Source: Firmicutes bacterium UBA5559 (GTDB lineage: Bacteria; Bacillota; Clostridia; Peptostreptococcales; Anaerovoracaceae). Taken from it: DNA of 20,268 bases. Shown here in pieces: positions 6,177 to 13,858 of this stretch. How positions within the stretch are numbered: position 1 is the stretch's first letter; the number at the start of each line of letters is the position of its first letter. Made by a program: the position numbers and the translations under genes. The notes under the pieces are model-generated. The model searched no databases and was not told the origin of the DNA. It worked only from the letters and a program-made list of their open reading frames with translations. The stretch is taken from assembly GCA_002425705.1 (NCBI GenBank), contig DIMT01000004.1, positions 1,964-22,231 of the forward strand, given 5' to 3'.

Positions 6177-7562
6177 ATGAAAAAGTATGACATAATCGTT
6201 GCCGGTGCCGGTGCCAGTGGTGTTTTCCTGACCTACGAGCTGACCCGGATCAAGAATAAGGCAAGCATCCTGATGCTGGATAAGGGAGCACCCCTGGAGC
6301 GGAGGAATTGCCCCATTAAGATGGGAAAAGTCCCCAACTGCATTAAGTGCAGCCCCTGCCACATCATGAACGGATACGGCGGAGCCGGTACCCTGTCCGA
6401 TGGAAAATACAACATTACCACCCAGTTCGGCGGGGATCTTCACAATTATGTAGGGCGGGACGAAGCCATGGCTCTTATGGAGTACGTGGACGAGGTTCTC
6501 TGTGCCATGGGGGGAGCCGATGCGAAGCTCTACTCCACCGCCAATTCTGAACTGAAGACCATCGCCCTTCGAAATAACCTGCACCTGCTGGACGCCAAGG
6601 TGCGCCATCTGGGAACGGATCGAAATGTTCAGATCCTCCAGCGGATCTTCGACTATATCAGCGAGCGGGTGGATACAGAATTCGGTGTTACCCTGGAGGA
6701 TGTGGAACAGCTGCCTGACGGGACTTTTGAAATAACCAGCAGCCGGGGTGAAAAATATCAGTGCCGGGATCTGGTGCTGGCCGCCGGACGTTCCGGATCC
6801 AAGTGGATCGGTCATGTCTGCGACAAATTCGGCATCAAGCAGAAAAAGAACCGGGTAGACATCGGTGTCCGGGTGGAACTGCCGGCAGAGGTGTTCAAAC
6901 ACATCACCGATGATGTTTATGAAAGCAAAATCGTCTACAAGACGGATAAATACAACGATATGGTCCGGACCTTCTGCATGAATCCCTACGGGGAAGTGGT
7001 GGCAGAAAATACCAACGGCATTGTTACGGTCAACGGACACAGTTATTCGGATCCCTCTCTCCATACGGAGAATACCAACTTTGCCCTGCTGGTTTCCAAT
7101 AAATTCACGGAGCCCTTCGAAGACAGCAACGAGTATGGTGAGTCCATCGCAAGGCTGTCCAACATGCTGGGAGGCGGCGTGCTGCTCCAGCGGTTCGGCG
7201 ATCTGGTCAAGGGCCGCAGAAGCAGCGAGCGGCGGATGGAAAAATGTTTCACCCGACCAACCCTGGAAGCTACCCCGGGAGATTTGAGCCTGGTCATTCC
7301 CAAACGTCAGTTGGACAACATCATTGAAATGATTTATGCCCTCGACAAAATCGCACCGGGCACGGCTAATGAGGATACTCTTCTTTATGGGGTGGAAGTC
7401 AAGTTCTACAATTCCAAGGTGGAAGTGGATCGTAATCTGGAAACGGCTGTAAAGGGCCTCTATGCATTAGGAGACGGATCCGGGGTAACCCATTCCCTGT
7501 CCCAGGCTTCTGCCAGCGGCGTTCTGGTAGGCAGGATCCTGGCAGAGAAGTACGCAGAATAG
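6177..7562 (+). CDS. COG2509-type FAD-dependent dehydrogenase with conserved Cys cluster
   Basis: Flavoprotein of 461 residues. The N-terminal Rossmann fold shows YDIIVAGAGASGVFLTYEL (G10-x-G12-x-x-G15), and an acidic Asp35 ends the second strand for FAD ribose binding. The C-terminal FAD motif is GLYALGDGSGVTHSLSQAS. Four cysteines, C45, C55, C58 and C61, lie before the NGYGGAGTLSDGKYN block; this pattern fits uncharacterised FAD-dependent dehydrogenases of COG2509 and could hold a metal or Fe-S centre, though that is inference. No signal peptide or membrane helix is seen, so it is cytoplasmic. GGAGG at 6166-6170 lies 6 bases before the ATG. The stop is 9 bases before xpt, so the two are co-transcribed. 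The substrate is unknown; the purine-salvage neighbours hint at a nucleobase or nucleoside but do not show it. Confidence 0.88.
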   Translation: MKKYDIIVAGAGASGVFLTYELTRIKNKASILMLDKGAPLERRNCPIKMGKVPNCIKCSPCHIMNGYGGAGTLSDGKYNITTQFGGDLHNYVGRDEAMALMEYVDEVLCAMGGADAKLYSTANSELKTIALRNNLHLLDAKVRHLGTDRNVQILQRIFDYISERVDTEFGVTLEDVEQLPDGTFEITSSRGEKYQCRDLVLAAGRSGSKWIGHVCDKFGIKQKKNRVDIGVRVELPAEVFKHITDDVYESKIVYKTDKYNDMVRTFCMNPYGEVVAENTNGIVTVNGHSYSDPSLHTENTNFALLVSNKFTEPFEDSNEYGESIARLSNMLGGGVLLQRFGDLVKGRRSSERRMEKCFTRPTLEATPGDLSLVIPKRQLDNIIEMIYALDKIAPGTANEDTLLYGVEVKFYNSKVEVDRNLETAVKGLYALGDGSGVTHSLSQASASGVLVGRILAEKYAE

Positions 7563-7571
7563 GAGTTAGTC

Positions 7572-8144
7572 GTGGAGGCATTAAAGAATAAAATCATTCG
7601 GGAAGGGGAGGCCATCGGCACGGAAATCGTCAAGGTGGACGGATTTCTGAACCATCAGATCGATGTGGCCTTCGTAGAAGAGCTGGGCCGGGAGTTCAAA
7701 GCCCGGTTTTCAGGAGAAGAAGTGACCAAGGTCCTGACGGTGGAGGCCAGCGGCATCCTTGTGGCGGCCATGGCTGCCAGGGAGTTCGGGTATGTGCCCT
7801 TGGTATTCGCTAAGAAAACGGCACCCAGTACCATGAACGGAGAATTTTATGGAGCAGATGTCCGTTCTTTCACTAAGGGGACGGTATCCAATATCCGGGT
7901 CGCAAAAAAATATCTGAATCCGGGGGACCGGGTCTTGATCATCGATGACTTTCTGGCCCATGGGGAAGCAGCGGTAGGGCTGGTGAGCTTGGTGGAACAG
8001 GCCGGCGCTTCTGTGGTGGGCATCGGAGCCGTCATCGAAAAGGAATTTCAGGGGGGCAGCCGCCGACTGAAGGATCAGGGATACCGGGTGGAATCCCTGG
8101 CGGTGATCCGGGAAATCCGGGACGGAGCCATTTCCTTTAAATAA
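7572..8144 (+). CDS. xpt: Xanthine phosphoribosyltransferase
   Basis: Salvages xanthine with PRPP to give XMP, feeding GMP synthesis; cytoplasmic. It has 190 residues, the usual Xpt length. The start is a GTG preceded by AGGAG at 7561-7565, which overlaps the end of the FAD gene. Family features are TVEASGILVAAMAAREFGY (about 56-74), the KKTAPSTMNGEFYGADVRSF segment typical of Xpt and the PRPP-binding loop VLIIDDFLAHGEA (121-133, with Asp125-Asp126). A strong terminator follows. I looked for a purine riboswitch before the FAD gene and between the genes and saw none, so control differs from the classic xpt leader of Bacillus. The importer encoded next suggests a purine-salvage neighbourhood. 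Confidence 0.95.
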   Translation: MEALKNKIIREGEAIGTEIVKVDGFLNHQIDVAFVEELGREFKARFSGEEVTKVLTVEASGILVAAMAAREFGYVPLVFAKKTAPSTMNGEFYGADVRSFTKGTVSNIRVAKKYLNPGDRVLIIDDFLAHGEAAVGLVSLVEQAGASVVGIGAVIEKEFQGGSRRLKDQGYRVESLAVIREIRDGAISFK

Positions 8145-8164
8145 CGAACGTTAACGACAGAATT

Positions 8165-8206
8165 AAAACTTGAAGTTCGGATATATACGAACTTCAAGTT
8201 TTTTTT
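8165..8206 (+). terminator. Intrinsic terminator after xpt
   Basis: AACTTGAAGTTCG (8167-8179), an 8-base loop GATATATA and CGAACTTCAAGTT (8188-8200) make a perfect 13-bp stem followed by a run of eight T (8199-8206). It separates the FAD-xpt unit from the importer operon. Confidence 0.93.
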
Positions 8207-8240
8207 ATTGGGTATAATCCTTTTATTTGCCATTTTTCTC

Positions 8241-8269
8241 TTTACGGCCCTTCGGTGGACGGCTATAAT
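8241..8269 (+). promoter_or_regulatory. Promoter of the nucleoside importer operon
   Basis: TTTACG (8241-8246) and a perfect TATAAT (8264-8269) lie 17 bases apart. The predicted transcript starts near 8276, leaving a leader of about 65 bases before the lipoprotein gene. I see no riboswitch-like structure in 8207-8341. Confidence 0.7.
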
Positions 8270-8341
8270 AAAGCCATAAAAGACATGACGTCTCAAATCA
8301 TATCATCAATTTACGTAGAAGTAGAAGAAGGAGAAGACAGG

Positions 8342-9448
8342 ATGAAAAAGGTATTATCGGTTTTATTGATTCTTGCTTTGGTCTTCGGTCTGGCAGCCTG
8401 CGGCGGCGGCGAGACTGCAGAGGAACCGGCGGGAGATGAAGCCCTGAAGGTTGGATTTATTTATATCGGAACCAAGAATGACGGTGGATTCACCCAGGCC
8501 CATCATGAAGGAACCATGGCTATGGAGGAATACTTTGGCGGCAAAGTGACTACCATCATTAAAGAAGGTGTAGACGACACCGATAAGCAGGCAGCTAAAG
8601 AAGCGGCTCTGGGCATGATCGATCAGGGAGCTTCCGTCATCGTAGCCTGCAGCTTTGGATTCATGGATGCCCTGGATGAACTGGCCAATGACCCGGCCTA
8701 CGCAGATATCAAATTCCTGCATTTCTCCGGTTATAAAATGAATGACACCAACTTTGGCAACTACTTCGGAGCAACCGAAGAACCCAGATATTTAAGCGGA
8801 ATCGTTGCCGGGATGCAGACTGAAACCAACAAACTGGGTTATGTCGCAGCATTCCCCTATACCGAAGTGCAGATCGGCATCAATGCCTTTACCCTGGGCG
8901 CCCAGTCCGTTAACCCGGACGTTGAGGTTAAGGTTGTTTATATCAACAGCTGGTATGATCCTGCTCAGGAAAAAGCGGCTGCTGAAGCTCTTCTGGCTCA
9001 GGGTTGTGATGTCATCACGCAGCATTGCGATACCACCGGACCTCAGGTTGCGGCAGCAGAAAAGGGCGTATACGCCATCGGATACAATATGGACAACAGT
9101 GCGGTAGTACCGGAATCCTTCCTGACTGCTCCTATCTGGCACCATGAAGAGTTTCTGATTGCTACCATCCAAGCCATCATGGACGGAACCTGGACACCGG
9201 AATCTTACTATGGAACCATGGCAGACGGCTATGTGGACCTGGCTCCCATGACCGACCTGGTACCGGCTGAAACCAAGGCAGCTGTGGAAGCGGTCAAGGC
9301 TCAGATTATAGCCGGCGAAAAGCCCATCTTTGTAGGGCCCATTTATGACAATGCCGGAAACCTGGTAGTTCCTGAAGGAACCACTCTGGATCGCGGCGGT
9401 ATCTGGGAAACCAACTATCTGGTAAAGGGCGTTACAGCCGTACAGTAA
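8342..9448 (+). CDS. BMP-family lipoprotein, substrate-binding protein of a nucleoside-type ABC importer
   Basis: Extracytoplasmic receptor, 368 residues, of the basic membrane protein (BMP/PnrA/Med) family, whose studied members bind purine nucleosides. A lipoprotein signal (MKKVLSVLLILALVFG) ends in the lipobox LAAC with Cys20, followed by a Gly/Glu-rich tether (GGGETAEEPAG). The mature domain begins LKVGFIYIGTKNDGGFTQAH and shows the family motifs VIVACSFGFMDAL, FGATEEPRYLSGIVAG, INSWYDPAQEKAAAEAL and QHCDTTGPQVAAAEKG. AAGGAG at 8328-8333, 8 bases upstream, fixes the ATG at 8342; the longer frame from 8255 is rejected because it begins upstream of the predicted transcription start. The ATPase and two permeases follow after a palindromic gap. 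Whether the substrate is a purine nucleoside, pseudouridine or another compound is not decided by the sequence. Confidence 0.93.
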   Translation: MKKVLSVLLILALVFGLAACGGGETAEEPAGDEALKVGFIYIGTKNDGGFTQAHHEGTMAMEEYFGGKVTTIIKEGVDDTDKQAAKEAALGMIDQGASVIVACSFGFMDALDELANDPAYADIKFLHFSGYKMNDTNFGNYFGATEEPRYLSGIVAGMQTETNKLGYVAAFPYTEVQIGINAFTLGAQSVNPDVEVKVVYINSWYDPAQEKAAAEALLAQGCDVITQHCDTTGPQVAAAEKGVYAIGYNMDNSAVVPESFLTAPIWHHEEFLIATIQAIMDGTWTPESYYGTMADGYVDLAPMTDLVPAETKAAVEAVKAQIIAGEKPIFVGPIYDNAGNLVVPEGTTLDRGGIWETNYLVKGVTAVQ

Positions 9449-9484
9449 AAAATTGTTCTTCATTTTCTGAATAGAAAACCGACG

Positions 9485-9521
9485 CAGCATGTGGACATTA
9501 TGGTATAATGTCCACATGCTG
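9485..9521 (+). repeat. Perfect 17-bp inverted repeat containing an extended -10 element
   Basis: CAGCATGTGGACATTAT (9485-9501), the loop GGT and its exact complement ATAATGTCCACATGCTG (9505-9521) fill the gap between the lipoprotein and ATPase genes. As RNA this is a very stable stem followed only by ATTTTC, so it could stabilise the upstream message or partly terminate. As DNA, 9501-9509 reads TGGTATAAT, a complete extended -10, placed about 60 bases before the ATPase start, so it may be an operator over an internal promoter. I cannot choose between these readings. Confidence 0.8.
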
Positions 9522-9570
9522 ATTTTCGGAAGGGAATCGGCAGGAATAAATGAAGGAAGCTGGAGGAAAA

Positions 9571-11097
9571 ATGCAAGACAAGGTTGCCATAGAAATGAAG
9601 GATATTTCCAAGGCCTTCGGCGCGGTGAAGGCCAATGAGAATATCAACCTGTCCGTACTCAATGGGGAGATTCATGCCTTACTGGGAGAAAACGGGGCAG
9701 GGAAAAGTACCCTGATGAATATGCTGTCCGGCATTTATAACCCGGACGGAGGAACCATCTCCATCTACGGCAGGGAAGTGAAATTCAATTCCCCCAAGGA
9801 CTCGATCCGGATGGGGATCGGGATGATCCATCAACATTTCAAGCTGGTGGACGTGCTGACTGCCAAGGAAAATATCGTCATCGGTCAGAAAGGAAACTTT
9901 TTTACCCGGGGAAAGGAATTGTCCCGAAAGGTAAGGGAAATCTCCGACCGGTACGGGCTGGATATCAACCCGGATAAAAAAGTGTATGAGATGTCAGTTG
10001 GTGAAAAGCAGACACTGGAAATTATTAAGGTCCTGTACAGGGGAGCAAAAATCCTAATTCTGGATGAACCGACGGCAGTGCTGACTCCCCAGGAGATCAA
10101 ACGACTGTTTCAGATTCTCCGGAATATGAAGGAGGAAGGCTGTGCAGTTGTAATTATTACCCACAAACTCAATGAAGTGATGGAAATCAGCGACCGGGTG
10201 ACGGTCCTGCGAAAGGGAAACTCCATTGGAACTGTTGAAACTTCAAAGGTGGAGGTTTCGAATCTGATTGAGATGATGGTGGGGAAAAAGGTGGATCTGG
10301 CCATTAAAAAGGAAACCTTTGCCAATCCGAAACCTTTGCTGGATGTGGACAATCTTTCCGTTTTGGACAAAGAAAAGAAGCCGGCCCTGGATCAGGTAAG
10401 CTTTACCCTGAACAGCGGAGAAATTTTGGGAGTAGCCGGAGTAGCTGGTTCCGGCCAGAAGGAACTTTGTGAGACCATTGCAGGGTTGATTCATGCGGAT
10501 AAGGGAAGAATTTTCTTTGAAGGAGGAAACATCGTCGGCAAGACTCCCCGGGACATTATTCGTCTGGGCATCCGGATGGGATTCATTCCGGAGGACCGGC
10601 TGGGCATGGGCTTGGTGGGGAGCATGGACATAGTCCATAACCTGATTCTGAAGGACTACCAGAGCCAGCCGGGGATTTTTCTGAAGCGGGGCCCCTGCGT
10701 AGAAAAGGCCAATAAAATCGTTTCCAGGCTGGATATTTCCACCCCGGATATCTATACGCCGGTGAAACGTCTTTCCGGCGGAAACATTCAGAAGGTGCTG
10801 CTGGGAAGAGAAATCGATGCAGCGCCCAAGGTGCTGATCACCGCCTATGCGGTTCGGGGGCTGGATATCGGTGCATCCTATAAAATCTATGATCTTCTCA
10901 ATGAACAGAAAGCCCGGGGAGTGGGCGTCCTGTTCATCGGAGAGGACATTGACGTTCTGATGGATCTGTGTGACAGGATCGTGGTTCTCTGCGGCGGCAA
11001 GCTGACTGGAATCGTGGATCCTGGTCAGGTGACCAAGGAAGAAATCGGTCTGCTGATGGCCGGAGGTACGCTGGAGAAGGAGGTGGGCCAGGCGTGA
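9571..11097 (+). CDS. ABC importer ATPase with two nucleotide-binding domains (YufO/NupO-like)
   Basis: Energises the nucleoside-type importer at the inner face of the membrane. It has 508 residues in two cassettes. The first (about 5-240) has a full Walker A (GENGAGKST), the Q-loop in GMIHQHFKLV, the signature SVGEKQTLE and Walker B ILILDEPTAVLTPQE. The second (about 258-500) keeps LSGGNIQK but lacks a Walker A lysine (GVAGVAGSGQKE), and its Walker B region reads LITAYAVRGLDIGA with no Asp-Glu pair. One degenerate site is normal for this family. GGAGG at 9562-9566, four bases before ATG 9571, supports this start; an ATG at 9550 with a weaker AGGA site is the alternative. The stop overlaps the GTG of the first permease by 4 bases. 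Confidence 0.93.
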   Translation: MQDKVAIEMKDISKAFGAVKANENINLSVLNGEIHALLGENGAGKSTLMNMLSGIYNPDGGTISIYGREVKFNSPKDSIRMGIGMIHQHFKLVDVLTAKENIVIGQKGNFFTRGKELSRKVREISDRYGLDINPDKKVYEMSVGEKQTLEIIKVLYRGAKILILDEPTAVLTPQEIKRLFQILRNMKEEGCAVVIITHKLNEVMEISDRVTVLRKGNSIGTVETSKVEVSNLIEMMVGKKVDLAIKKETFANPKPLLDVDNLSVLDKEKKPALDQVSFTLNSGEILGVAGVAGSGQKELCETIAGLIHADKGRIFFEGGNIVGKTPRDIIRLGIRMGFIPEDRLGMGLVGSMDIVHNLILKDYQSQPGIFLKRGPCVEKANKIVSRLDISTPDIYTPVKRLSGGNIQKVLLGREIDAAPKVLITAYAVRGLDIGASYKIYDLLNEQKARGVGVLFIGEDIDVLMDLCDRIVVLCGGKLTGIVDPGQVTKEEIGLLMAGGTLEKEVGQA

Positions 11098-12185
11098 ATT
11101 TCATCAAGATAACGAAGCGGGATGATCTTCCCCGCAACAAAGCCATCCTCATCCGGGGAGTGGCCATTCTTCTTTCCCTGATCTGCGCCGGACTGGTCAT
11201 GCTGATCTTTGGCCTGGAGCCGATAAAAATTTATACGGAAATCATCAACGGTTCCCTGGGCAGCGAGATGCGGATCAAGCAGACGATCATCAAAGCCATA
11301 CCCCTGGTAATCACCTCCCTTGGAATTCTGGTGGCCTTTAAAATGAAATTTTGGAACATCGGAGCAGAGGGGCAGATTATCATGGGAGCTATGGCAGCTG
11401 CCTATGTAGCTCTCAATTATGGTGAAACACCAAAGCCTGTTCTGCTTCTGCTGATGGTCATTGCCTCCATGCTGGCCGGCGGGATCTGGGCTTTCATTCC
11501 TGCCTTTTTTAAGGCTAAAATGGGAACCAATGAAACCATTTTCACCTTGATGATGAACTATATTGCCATCAAGTTTGTAACCTATCTTCAGTACGGTCCC
11601 TGGAAGGATCCGGGTGCTCAAGGCTTCCCCAAGATCGCACAGTTCGGCGACAATGCGGTTCTGCCTGCGGTTTTCGGCATCCATGCCGGCTGGATCATTG
11701 CCCTGATTTTGGTAGTCCTGATGTACATCTTCATCAATCATACCAAGAAGGGTTATGAAATCACCGTTGTGGGAGAAAGCCTGGAGACGGCAAGGTACGC
11801 TGGAATGAACATCAAATCCATCATCATTACGGCCATGCTGATTTCCGGGGGTCTCTGCGGACTGACGGGAATGATTCAGGCGTCTGCCATTGAACGAACT
11901 CTGACCTCCGGCATTTCCGCCGGATATGGATTTACAGCCATCATCACCGCCTGGCTGGCCCGGCTCAATGCCATCGCCGTCCTGGTGGTGTGCATCCTCT
12001 TTGCCATGCTGATCCAGGGAGGGGCTTATCTGCAGATAGCCATGAACGTTCCGGAGTCCGTAGCCAGCCTGGTTCAGGGAAGTGTGCTGTTCTTCGTACT
12101 GGGCAGCGATTTTTTCATACAGTATAAAGTCAGCCTTCAGGGGCTGTTTCGAAAAAAGAATGCAGAAGAGGGGGGAGCAGCATAA
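11094..12185 (+). CDS. ABC importer permease 1 (YufP/NupP-like, BPD_transp_2)
   Basis: Integral membrane subunit of 363 residues with roughly nine to ten hydrophobic helices, the first at about 22-43 (LIRGVAILLSLICAGLVMLI). The conserved block FKMKFWNIGAEGQIIMGA (about residues 82-99) is the hallmark of permeases paired with BMP receptors. The segment KKGYEITVVGESLETARYAG resembles the cytoplasmic coupling loop of this family. The start is GTG at 11094, overlapping the ATPase stop (GTGA), with AAGGAGGT at 11077-11084 nine bases upstream. It pairs with the following permease to form the channel. The C-terminus is basic (LFRKKNAEEGGAA). Confidence 0.94.
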   Translation: MNFIKITKRDDLPRNKAILIRGVAILLSLICAGLVMLIFGLEPIKIYTEIINGSLGSEMRIKQTIIKAIPLVITSLGILVAFKMKFWNIGAEGQIIMGAMAAAYVALNYGETPKPVLLLLMVIASMLAGGIWAFIPAFFKAKMGTNETIFTLMMNYIAIKFVTYLQYGPWKDPGAQGFPKIAQFGDNAVLPAVFGIHAGWIIALILVVLMYIFINHTKKGYEITVVGESLETARYAGMNIKSIIITAMLISGGLCGLTGMIQASAIERTLTSGISAGYGFTAIITAWLARLNAIAVLVVCILFAMLIQGGAYLQIAMNVPESVASLVQGSVLFFVLGSDFFIQYKVSLQGLFRKKNAEEGGAA

Positions 12186-13111
12186 TGGAAGTGTTTTTAG
12201 CAGCAGCCATCGTGGCAGGTACTCCCCTGCTGTTTGCAACTGTAGGGGAACTGATTACAGAAAAATCCGGCAGCATCAATCTGGGAGTAGAAGGAATGAT
12301 GCTCATGGGAGCCTGCATCGGTTTTGTGGTGGGTCTGGCTACCGGGAATCCGGTACTGGCTTTGGGGGGAGCAGCCTTGGCAGGAGGCGGTGGTGCCCTG
12401 ATTTTCGCCATTCTGACCGTTACCCTTCGTGCCAATCAGGTAGTTACCGGATTGACTTTGACTATTTTCGGCACAGGGTTCACCCGTTTTGTGGGGCAGG
12501 ACATGGTTGGCGCAGTCATTCCAGGAGAGCTGAGAGCCAGCTTCGCTAAAGTGGAACTGCCCGGCCTCTCGGAGATCCCCTTTTTCGGTCCGGTCTTTTT
12601 TCGGCAAGATGTCTTTGTCTATCTCGGATACATCGTCGTAATCCTGGTTGCCATTTATATGTTCCGAACCAGAATCGGTCTTAATATGCGGGCTGTGGGA
12701 GAGAATTCCGGAGCCGCCGATGCCTCCGGCATCAATGTGGCCCTCTATAAATATGCTCACATCGTCCTGGGCGGGGCCCTCTGTGGCCTGGGTGGAGCCT
12801 ATCTGTCCCTGGTTACGGTGCCCATCTGGCAGGTGGATGTGGTTGGGGGCCGCGGCTGGATCGCGGTAGCCCTGGTCATCTTTGCCTCCTGGAATCCCAT
12901 CAAGGCCCTGTTTGCCGCCTTCCTTTTCGGCGGTCTGGGAATCCTGGGCCTCCGGCTCCAGAGCATGGGCGTTCACGTCTCCCAGTACCTGGTGGACATG
13001 ATACCCTATATGGCCACCATTCTCATCGTCATCATCAGCACCATGAGAAACCGGAAAGAAGGAATGCCTCCCTCCGACCTGAGCAACCCCTATTTCCGGG
13101 AAGATCGTTAA
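12185..13111 (+). CDS. ABC importer permease 2 (YufQ/NupQ-like, BPD_transp_2)
   Basis: Second membrane subunit of the importer, 308 residues, strongly hydrophobic, with about eight helices. Family blocks include TPLLFATVGELITEKSG and SINLGVEGMMLMGACIGF near the N-terminus, RTRIGLNMRAVGENSGAAD as the putative ATPase coupling loop and GGRGWIAVALVIFASWNP. The ATG shares its first base with the stop of permease 1 (TAATG), and a GGGGGAG ribosome binding site lies in the preceding gene's last codons. This completes a canonical receptor, ATPase, permease, permease order. The protein ends after a short basic segment (MRNRKEGMPPSDLSNPYFRE). Confidence 0.94.
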   Translation: MEVFLAAAIVAGTPLLFATVGELITEKSGSINLGVEGMMLMGACIGFVVGLATGNPVLALGGAALAGGGGALIFAILTVTLRANQVVTGLTLTIFGTGFTRFVGQDMVGAVIPGELRASFAKVELPGLSEIPFFGPVFFRQDVFVYLGYIVVILVAIYMFRTRIGLNMRAVGENSGAADASGINVALYKYAHIVLGGALCGLGGAYLSLVTVPIWQVDVVGGRGWIAVALVIFASWNPIKALFAAFLFGGLGILGLRLQSMGVHVSQYLVDMIPYMATILIVIISTMRNRKEGMPPSDLSNPYFREDR

Positions 13112-13163
13112 CAAACCAACTTTAAGAACAGCTCTGCCAATTGATTCGATTTCTACAAGAAAA

Positions 13164-13206
13164 AAGCCCCTGTAAATCCTTGAATGCCTTGGAATTACAG
13201 GGGCTT
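13164..13206. terminator. Bidirectional terminator between the importer operon and the MogA-like gene
   Basis: AAGCCCCTGTAA (13164-13175) and TTACAGGGGCTT (13195-13206) form a 12-bp stem with a 19-base loop. The minus-strand side is followed by a good U-tract (GGGGCTTTTTTC); the plus-strand side has only CTTGTTC. It is thus strongest for the minus-strand gene and weaker for the importer operon. Confidence 0.82.
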
Positions 13207-13251
13207 GTTCGTTGGCGGAAGTAGAGAATCCGCGACAACTGTCAGAACTGT

Positions 13252-13752
13252 TTATAAAGTTGGTGTGGCGCATTCGGAGTCGCTGCCGGTTAGGATGTCC
13301 AGGCCGTGGATCAGGGAGGGAAGGATGTATTCCAGGACCTCCCGGATGGCCTTGGGGCTGCCGGGCATGTTGATGATCAGGGTGTTGTTCCGGATACCGG
13401 CTTCTGCTCTGGAAAGCATGGCCCGGGGGGTGATCTGCAGGGAATAATAGCGCATGGCTTCCGGGATGCCGGGAACCCGCCGCTGACACACTTCCAGCGT
13501 GGCTTCCGGAGTAATATCCCGTTTGGAAAAGCCGGTGCCGCCGGTGGTCAGGATTAGATGGAGTCCCTCTTCGTCGCTCATCCGGACCATTTCCCCCTTG
13601 AGGGCTTCCGGTTCGTCGGGGAGAATGACCATTTTCTTCACTTCAAATTCAGGATGACCCGATAGGATGTCCCGGATGGCCGGCCCCGACAGATCCTCCC
13701 GCTGACCGGAAGAACCCTTGTCACTGGCTGTAATGATGCCTACTTGATACAT
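13252..13752 (-). CDS. MogA/MoaB-family molybdopterin biosynthesis protein
   Basis: 166-residue protein of the MoCF-binding fold, expected to bind molybdopterin and, if MogA-like, to adenylylate it before molybdenum insertion. It begins MYQVGIITASDKGSSGQRED. Diagnostic blocks are LILTTGGTGFSKRDITPEAT (about 68-87) and RAMLSRAEAGIRNNTLIINM followed by PGSPKAIREVLEYIL. On the minus strand GGAG (complement of 13758-13761) lies 5 bases before the ATG. It stands alone between divergent and convergent neighbours; no other molybdenum cofactor gene is in the window. MogA versus MoaB cannot be settled from sequence alone; some MoaB proteins are not catalytic. Confidence 0.92.
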   Translation of the reverse strand: MYQVGIITASDKGSSGQREDLSGPAIRDILSGHPEFEVKKMVILPDEPEALKGEMVRMSDEEGLHLILTTGGTGFSKRDITPEATLEVCQRRVPGIPEAMRYYSLQITPRAMLSRAEAGIRNNTLIINMPGSPKAIREVLEYILPSLIHGLDILTGSDSECATPTL

Positions 13753-13771
13753 AATTGCTCCTTTTTCAATC

Positions 13772-13806
13772 GGATTGTAGAATTCAATCCTATTTTATTA
13801 TATAAT
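13772..13806 (+). promoter_or_regulatory. AT-rich divergent promoter region with a 6-bp inverted repeat
   Basis: Between the MogA-like gene and the membrane protein gene lie TATTATATAATA (a self-complementary block, with TATAAT at 13801-13806 on the plus strand and one also on the minus strand) and GGATTG...CAATCC (13772-13777 and 13785-13790). A plus-strand -35 is poor (TTGTAG at 13775-13780, spacing not ideal). Either direction could start here. Confidence 0.4.
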
Positions 13807-13858
13807 AGGGTCGATTACAAGGGGCGGGAAGCCTGCCCACCCAGAATGGAGGAGGATC

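Noticed and set aside
8145..8341. Possible purine or other riboswitch before the importer operon
   Set aside because: The region holds only the xpt terminator, a SigA promoter and a short leader; I could not find the conserved purine-riboswitch core or any other riboswitch signature I know.
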